Under the pieces are notes generated by a model, which was given only the letters and a program-made list of their open reading frames with translations, did not search any database and was not told the DNA's origin. The translations under genes and the position numbers were made by a program. Positions 6,065-10,323 of a DNA stretch of 10,323 nucleotides are shown piece after piece. Source of the DNA: an uncultured Moraxella sp. (GTDB lineage: Bacteria; Pseudomonadota; Gammaproteobacteria; Pseudomonadales; Moraxellaceae); contig CALAPG010000031.1 in the NCBI GenBank assembly GCA_937889485.1, positions 1 through 10,323 of the forward strand, read 5' to 3'. Within the stretch, counting starts at the first letter, position 1, and every line of letters begins with the position of its first letter.

Positions 6065-7384
6065 CTAGTCAATACAGCTTTCTTGCTGCCATAGACTATC
6101 AAGGGTTTCACGCTCACGCACCACATGAGGCGCGCTGTCTTTGATGAGCACTTCACACGCGCGGGGGCGGCTGTTATAGTTACTTGACATGACAAATCCA
6201 TAGGCACCTGCGCCCGTGATTGCCAAAATATCATTGTCTGCCAATGCCAATGCACGGTTTTTTGCCAAAAAATCGCCTGTTTCACAAATTGCGCCAACAA
6301 TGTCCCAGACTTTTGGCGCATCAGCGCCAAGCGTGGTCGGAATCACTGCCATCTCAGATTGGTACAATGCAGGTCTTATTAGGTCATTCATGGCGGCGTC
6401 GACAATGGCAAAATTTTTATGCTCGGTGGGTTTTAAGATATCCACGCAGGTGAGCAGCACGCCTGCATTGGCAACAATGCTACGACCTGGTTCTAGATAC
6501 AGTTTTAACCCAAGTTTTTTGAGTTTTGGCAGTAGTAGCTGCGCAAAATCTTGGATACTGGTCACTTTTTCATCAATATATTGCACGCCAAGCCCACCGC
6601 CTAGGTCAATATGACGAAGCGTGATGCCCTGTGCCAAAAGCTCACCAATCATCTCAATGATTTTGTCTAACGCATCGATAAATGGCTGGGCTTCGGTAAG
6701 CTGCGAGCCAATATGGCAATCAATCCCCACAATCTCCAAATTGGCAAGCTGACTGGCAATTTGGTAAATACGCGGTGCATCTTCATGGGTGATGCCAAAT
6801 TTATTTTCTTTGAGCCCCGTTGAGATATAAGGGTGGGTTTTGGCATCCACATTGGGATTGACCCGTAATGAAATAGGGGCGGTTTTACCCATGGCTTGAG
6901 CAACTTGACTGATACGATACAATTCTGCTTCGGACTCGACATTAAAACATGCTATGCCCACTGTCAAAGCGGTGGTAATATCCTGTGTGGTTTTGCCAAG
7001 CCCTGAAAATACGATTTTAGTGGGGTCGCCGCCCGCTTTTAGCACACGCGCTAGTTCGCCCCCTGTCACAATATCAAAGCCCGCCCCTGCTTTGGCAAGG
7101 ATATTGAGCACTGCAAGGTTACTGTTGGCTTTTACGGCATAACAGATTTGATGGTCAATCTGTGAAAAGCTGTCACTATATGCTTGATAAGCTGCCAAGA
7201 TTGCTTCAGCACTGTAGACATAGGTAGGCGTGCCAAAGTTTTTGGCTATTTGTTGCAAATTGACGCCATCCATGACTAGCTGCCCATTTTGGTAATCCAA
7301 GCAGGCAATGTGCTGCACTTGCGTCATCGGGTCAATGACTCGCGCTTGGCTGGTGGTCTCTGGCGTTGGCTGATCAGTAGTCAT
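6065..7384 (-). CDS. lysA: Diaminopimelate decarboxylase LysA
   Basis: PLP enzyme that decarboxylates meso-diaminopimelate to L-lysine, the last step of lysine synthesis. It has the fold-III layout: an alanine-racemase-like barrel (about 50-300) with the PLP lysine K85 in CYAVKANSN, H224 in DCHIGSQ, the glycine loop GGGLG (262-266) and EPGRSIVANAG (298-308). The beta domain carries the partner-subunit cysteine C367 in CETGDFLA and Y395 in GAGAYGFVMSSNYNSRPR. The product is 439 residues against a usual 415-420; the extra is a hydrophilic N-terminal stretch (residues 1-25). The first ATG is still preferred because TAGGAG stands six bases upstream. That start overlaps the end of lptM by 11 bases, so translation is probably coupled. 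M20 is a possible alternative start without a clear ribosome site. Confidence 0.97.
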   Translation of the reverse strand: MTTDQPTPETTSQARVIDPMTQVQHIACLDYQNGQLVMDGVNLQQIAKNFGTPTYVYSAEAILAAYQAYSDSFSQIDHQICYAVKANSNLAVLNILAKAGAGFDIVTGGELARVLKAGGDPTKIVFSGLGKTTQDITTALTVGIACFNVESEAELYRISQVAQAMGKTAPISLRVNPNVDAKTHPYISTGLKENKFGITHEDAPRIYQIASQLANLEIVGIDCHIGSQLTEAQPFIDALDKIIEMIGELLAQGITLRHIDLGGGLGVQYIDEKVTSIQDFAQLLLPKLKKLGLKLYLEPGRSIVANAGVLLTCVDILKPTEHKNFAIVDAAMNDLIRPALYQSEMAVIPTTLGADAPKVWDIVGAICETGDFLAKNRALALADNDILAITGAGAYGFVMSSNYNSRPRACEVLIKDSAPHVVRERETLDSLWQQESCID

Positions 7385-7643
7385 TGTTATCTCCTACCAT
7401 GGCGGCTTGTGTGGTGGCTTGTGTGGTAGTTTGCTGGCTTGGCTGTCCAAAGCGTGTGTTGGGATTTTGAAGCGTTGAGGTTTCGTTCGGCTCATTGATC
7501 GCCTGAGCCGCTGGTGTCACCACTTGATGGCTGGGGCTACTAGGTAGATATAACGCCCCTTTTTGCCCACAACCTGTCAATGCGCTGCTAGCTACCAACC
7601 AACCAACCAAGATAACGCCTCGGTATGATGTGAAGATTTGCAT
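7374..7643 (-). CDS. lptM: Small outer-membrane lipoprotein LptM (LppL/YifL family)
   Basis: An 89-residue lipoprotein. A signal peptide (hydrophobic core about 9-23) ends in the lipobox ALTGC, with C25 as the lipidated residue, followed directly by the family signature CGQKGALYLP (25-34). In E. coli the homologue LptM helps oxidative maturation of the LptD/LptE LPS translocon; the same role here is inferred from family. The rest is a low-complexity tail rich in Q, T, N, P and A, including a tandem TTQA repeat. The ribosome site is AAGGGA, a few bases upstream of ATG 7641-7643. It is the first gene of the minus-strand unit and overlaps lysA by 11 bases, the usual lptM-lysA arrangement. Confidence 0.92.
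   Translation of the reverse strand: MQIFTSYRGVILVGWLVASSALTGCGQKGALYLPSSPSHQVVTPAAQAINEPNETSTLQNPNTRFGQPSQQTTTQATTQAAMVGDNNDY
7402..7425 (-). repeat. Tandem 12-base repeat inside lptM
   Basis: GCTTGTGTGGTG/A occurs twice in a row on the plus strand and encodes the repeated TTQA unit in the lipoprotein tail. The 12-base unit keeps the frame, so slippage would change tail length without breaking the gene. Confidence 0.6.
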
Positions 7644-7682
7644 GAATGTCCCTTAAGAATGCCAATAAATATCATGGCGGTT

Positions 7683-7712
7683 ATTGTAGCGTTATTTGCT
7701 TTTTGGACGCAA
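7683..7712 (-). promoter_or_regulatory. Predicted sigma-70 promoter of lptM-lysA
   Basis: On the minus strand TTGCGT (7707-7712) and TACAAT (7683-7688) are 18 bases apart. The -10 matches five of six consensus bases; the -35 keeps the key TTG. It would start transcription about 35 bases upstream of lptM. Confidence 0.5.
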
Positions 7713-7880
7713 TCACCAATCGTCTACAAGCTCACCTATTTTTACCAACTAATATTTGTTTTTTATGAGTTTTATTGCATATAGTTACACGCTTTGGACG
7801 CGGTATTTTTTTGGTGATAACCATTTTTGCCAAGCCGTTAGACGTTTTAGTATTCTAAATGGCTATAAGAATGACAACAA

Positions 7881-7913
7881 AAATTTGGCAAAAAATTGCC
7901 ACAAACCAAATTT
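7881..7913. promoter_or_regulatory. Nested inverted repeats upstream of ackA (candidate operator)
   Basis: TGGCAA (7886-7891) and TTGCCA (7896-7901) form a perfect inverted repeat around AAAA. A second pair, AAATTTGG (7881-7888) and CCAAATTT (7906-7913), is also perfect, overlaps the first, and shares the TGG bases. The second half of the inner repeat coincides with the predicted ackA -35 box, so a bound regulator could control acetate metabolism. The regulator is unknown. Confidence 0.4.
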
Positions 7914-7926
7914 TTTACTTTACAAT
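7896..7926 (+). promoter_or_regulatory. Possible sigma-70 promoter of ackA-pta
   Basis: TTGCCA (7896-7901) and TACAAT (7921-7926) each match five of six consensus bases. The 19-base spacing is longer than ideal, so the call is tentative. It would leave a leader of about 85 bases. Confidence 0.4.
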
Positions 7927-7994
7927 AAATTGCTTAAGATATGGATATCTTTATTTTTAATCCAATAGGGAAGTCACTTGTTGCAAGGATAGCG

Positions 7995-8004
7995 CAAGCG
8001 CTTG
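7995..8004. repeat. Palindrome CAAGCGCTTG next to the ackA ribosome site
   Basis: A perfect ten-base palindrome lies five bases before AAGGAA (8009-8014), the ackA ribosome site. In the transcript it could form a small structure near the start. A nine-base version, CAAGCGCTT, recurs at 3982-3990 at the xerC stop. Confidence 0.4.
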
Positions 8005-8019
8005 TCTTAAGGAAAAATC

Positions 8020-9195
8020 ATGCAAAATCCCATCTTAGTGCTAAATTGTGGCTCCTCATCCATCAAATATGCGTTATTAAGTGATGAGACCCCCGAGCGC
8101 GTGGAAGGTCTGGCGGAAAATTTGGGGCTAGACACCGCAAGGATCAAACATACAGACATTAATGGCGAAAAAATCGAAATCTCCTTGGCAGGCGCCAATC
8201 ACCAGTGGGCATTACAAAAAATTTTAGGTCTATTGGCAGCGTATCAACCTGTTGCCGTGGGTCACCGTGTGGTACACGGCGGGCGTGAGTTTTCGCATGC
8301 CGTCAAAGTGGATCAACACGTACTTGCCGAAGTCAAACGTCTAAAAGTGTTAGCACCCTTACACAATCCTGCCCATGCCCTAGGTATTGAAGCGGTACAA
8401 AAAATTTATCCCGACCTACCGCAAGTGGTGGTCTTTGATACCGCCTTTCACCAAACCATGCCCGCCAAAGCTTACCGTTATGCCATTCCAAAGGATTTAT
8501 ATAATGAGCATTATATTCGCCGTTATGGCTTTCATGGCAGCTCTCACGCCTATGTCGGTCACCGCGCCGATGATCTAGTTGCCAACAACCAGCCCAACGG
8601 TTGGATTACCACCCATTTGGGCAATGGCTGCTCACTGACCGCCGTTTATGAGGGGGTAAGCTTAGATACTAGCATGGGATTAACCCCACTTGAGGGCGTG
8701 GTTATGGGCACTCGAAGCGGTGATGTTGATCCAAGCTTACACATTCATTTACAGCGGATTTTGGGCTATAGCCTAGACCAAATTGATACTATCTTAAATA
8801 AGCAAAGTGGTTTATTGGGTATTTCGGGTATTTCAAGCGACATGCGCACCGTTGAGCAAGCCGCCAATGAAGGCAATGACGATGCCAAACTTGCCATTGA
8901 AATTTTCTGCTACAAGGCGGCTCGCTATATCGCTTCACTCAGCTGCGCCCTACCTACCTTTACGGGCATTGTATTTACGGGGGGCATTGGCGAGAATAGT
9001 GCCACCATTCGTCAAAAGATTTTGGACAACCTGCCCCATTTTGGTATCAAAGCCGATGCCAACCAAAATAGCGAATTATCACGGGGGGCGGAAGGTAGCT
9101 TCCACCAGCCAGATAGTAAGCTACAATTATGGGTTATTCCAACTGATGAAGAATACCAAATCGCCAAAGAAACCAAAGAAGTATTAAGCTTATAA
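8020..9195 (+). CDS. ackA: Acetate kinase AckA
   Basis: Transfers phosphate between acetyl-phosphate and ADP to give acetate and ATP, and works in reverse for acetate uptake. The 391-residue length is normal. Key ASKHA-fold residues are visible: N9 in VLNCGSSSIKY, R83 in GHRVVHGG, D140 in VVFDTAFHQTMP, H172 in RYGFHGSSHAYV, H199 and N202 in THLGNGCS, R232 in GTRSGDVDPS, GGIGEN (321-326), and the C-terminal acidic PTDEEYQIA (374-382). ATG 8020 follows AAGGAA at 8009-8014 and begins directly with the first strand. pta follows 69 bases downstream on the same strand, the standard pairing. The gap holds a weak hairpin that may reduce read-through. Confidence 0.97.
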   Translation: MQNPILVLNCGSSSIKYALLSDETPERVEGLAENLGLDTARIKHTDINGEKIEISLAGANHQWALQKILGLLAAYQPVAVGHRVVHGGREFSHAVKVDQHVLAEVKRLKVLAPLHNPAHALGIEAVQKIYPDLPQVVVFDTAFHQTMPAKAYRYAIPKDLYNEHYIRRYGFHGSSHAYVGHRADDLVANNQPNGWITTHLGNGCSLTAVYEGVSLDTSMGLTPLEGVVMGTRSGDVDPSLHIHLQRILGYSLDQIDTILNKQSGLLGISGISSDMRTVEQAANEGNDDAKLAIEIFCYKAARYIASLSCALPTFTGIVFTGGIGENSATIRQKILDNLPHFGIKADANQNSELSRGAEGSFHQPDSKLQLWVIPTDEEYQIAKETKEVLSL

Positions 9196-9203
9196 CGCGC
9201 ATT

Positions 9204-9230
9204 AGCCCTAGCGTTTTGTTTAGGGCTTTT
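9204..9230 (+). terminator. Weak hairpin between ackA and pta
   Basis: AGCCCTA (9204-9210) pairs with TAGGGCT (9221-9227) around a ten-base loop, followed by only a short T-run (TTTT, 9227-9230). It is too weak for full termination and may attenuate read-through or stabilise the ackA message end. Confidence 0.4.
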
Positions 9231-9264
9231 GATGTTACGCCGTAAAAATCATTAGGAAATCATT

Positions 9265-10323
9265 ATGCAAACCATTTTATTTGTACCAACCAGCAGTGGC
9301 ATTGGTCTTACGTCTGCTTGTCTAGGTTTTATTCGGGCACTGGACTATGTGGGGCTTAAAGCGGGGTTTTTAAAACCGTTTAGCCAAAATAGTGCTGAGG
9401 GCAGTGTGGAAAGCGAGGATAGCTCAAGCGTCCTTGCCAAGCACGCGTTTGGTCTTAATCCACCCATGTCTATCACCCGTAGCCGTCTAGAGCGCGTGAT
9501 TGGCGATGGTCAATTAGAGGATTTGATGGAGATGGTCGTTGCCAAGCACCAAAGCTTGAGCGAACACTACGATGTGATTGTTTGCGAGGGTTTGGTTGCC
9601 GATAGTGAGTCAAGTTATGCTGAGCTGGTCAACTTGGCGATTGCCAATGCCCTTGATGCCAAAGTGATTTTGGTCAGTAGTGGCGATTTGGCACACCCTG
9701 ATAGCTTGGTGGATAAGCTAGACTTATTTGCGCGCGATTTTGGCGGTATGGCAAATGAGCGCACGTTGGGTACCATCTTGATGCGGGTTAAAAACCTCAA
9801 CGACAGTTATGCCACCAACCCCGTCGCCCCTGGTAAAGCCAGAGTTCAGCTAGATGATGCCCAGTTACAAGCGTTTAAACAACAATCACCTGACTTTGAT
9901 AGCGATCATTTTCGCCTCATTGGCGTGGTACCATTTAGTAACACGTTAAGCGTGCCTCGCACTTGGGATGTCGCCCAAGAGCTTGACGCCAAGTGGTTAA
10001 GTGAAGGCGATGCCAAAACGCGCCGCGTGTTATCGACCAAATTGGTAGCGCGTACCGTTGCTAACATTGAAGACGCTTTTACCCGTGGTAATTTGTTGGT
10101 AACCGCAGGCGACAGAGATGACCTAATTTTGGCAACCGCGCTTAGCACCATGAACGGTGTGCCCTTAGCAGGGCTGATTTTAACAGGTGGGATTATGCCC
10201 AATGACAAAATCGTTAACCTATGCCGCCCTGCCCTCAAAACAGGCATCCCTGTCATGCTGGTCAATACCGACAGTTTTGACACCGTGACCAAGCTCAACA
10301 ACATCAGTCACGAGATTCCTGCC
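9265..10323 (+). CDS. pta: Phosphate acetyltransferase Pta, long form, 3' end outside the window
   Basis: Interconverts acetyl-CoA and acetyl-phosphate, partner of AckA. The frame is open from ATG 9265 to the window end (353 codons, no stop). AGGA at 9254-9257 is its ribosome site. The N-terminus MQTILFVPTSSGIGLTSACL and LKAGFLKPFSQ is the BioD-like P-loop-type domain (about 1-200) found only in long, E. coli-type Pta. The DRTGG domain follows, with LLVTAGDRDDLILATAL (277-293) and GLILTGG (303-309). The catalytic phosphotransacetylase domain, expected after about residue 370, lies beyond the right edge, so activity cannot be judged here. The glycine-rich loop reads PTSSGIGLTS, without the P-loop lysine before the T/S. 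The same is true of E. coli Pta, so this is not a defect. Confidence 0.95.
   Translation, partial: MQTILFVPTSSGIGLTSACLGFIRALDYVGLKAGFLKPFSQNSAEGSVESEDSSSVLAKHAFGLNPPMSITRSRLERVIGDGQLEDLMEMVVAKHQSLSEHYDVIVCEGLVADSESSYAELVNLAIANALDAKVILVSSGDLAHPDSLVDKLDLFARDFGGMANERTLGTILMRVKNLNDSYATNPVAPGKARVQLDDAQLQAFKQQSPDFDSDHFRLIGVVPFSNTLSVPRTWDVAQELDAKWLSEGDAKTRRVLSTKLVARTVANIEDAFTRGNLLVTAGDRDDLILATALSTMNGVPLAGLILTGGIMPNDKIVNLCRPALKTGIPVMLVNTDSFDTVTKLNNISHEIPA

Larger units (their letters stand above)
7644..8019. other. AT-rich divergent intergenic region between lptM and ackA
   Basis: These 376 bases separate two divergent transcription units. They hold a promoter candidate for lptM (7683-7712), nested inverted repeats and a promoter candidate for ackA (7881-7926), and a palindrome next to the ackA ribosome site (7995-8004). 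A plus-strand frame at 7756-7968 is open for 70 codons from a TTG, but its composition (F, K, N, L, I, Y) only mirrors the AT richness. I call no gene here. Confidence 0.7.

Noticed and set aside
7756..7968. Plus-strand open frame of 70 codons in the lptM-ackA gap
   Set aside because: It starts with TTG, has no ribosome site, and its composition reflects AT-rich DNA. It also runs through the candidate ackA promoter and inverted repeats.
9265..9360. Missing P-loop lysine in Pta as evidence of a broken gene
   Set aside because: E. coli Pta also has a degenerate loop in this BioD-like domain, and the frame is intact to the window end.
1..10323. CRISPR array, tRNA or rRNA genes, or a defence island
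   Set aside because: No regularly spaced repeats, no tRNA-like or rRNA-like stretches, and all larger genes are recognisable housekeeping genes apart from the tnpB remnant.

Overview
The window is a chromosomal stretch of a gammaproteobacterium, most likely Moraxellaceae (Moraxella-like). This rests on moderate GC, the protein sequences, and the cluster lptM-lysA-dapF-xerC without the DUF484 gene that Pseudomonas carries between dapF and xerC. I recognise these by eye only, so the genus is inference.

Layout from left to right. Positions 1-330 (minus) hold a broken IS200/IS605-type tnpB: its N-terminus is joined out of frame to the start of the RuvC domain, and it runs off the left edge. Next come rpoN (sigma-54, minus) and, divergent from it, a nitrilase-superfamily amidase followed closely by a single-domain cyclic-nucleotide-binding protein (both plus). 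These converge on a minus-strand block transcribed right to left: lptM/lppL, lysA, a strong intrinsic terminator, then dapF with its own promoter, and xerC two bases behind dapF. A 376-base AT-rich divergent intergenic region separates lptM from ackA and pta (plus); pta runs off the right edge.

Function. lysA and dapF encode the last steps of the diaminopimelate/lysine pathway, feeding peptidoglycan and protein synthesis. xerC encodes the chromosome-dimer recombinase, and lptM a small outer-membrane lipoprotein linked to LPS-translocon assembly. ackA and pta form the acetate/acetyl-phosphate/acetyl-CoA pathway. rpoN supplies the alternative sigma factor; no sigma-54 activator is seen here.

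Almost everything is conserved housekeeping DNA, and I see no convincing undescribed defence or mobile system. The points most worth a second look are the internally deleted tnpB next to rpoN, the nested inverted repeats in front of ackA, the lone cyclic-nucleotide-binding protein coupled to an amidase, and the terminator plus promoter that split lysA from dapF.
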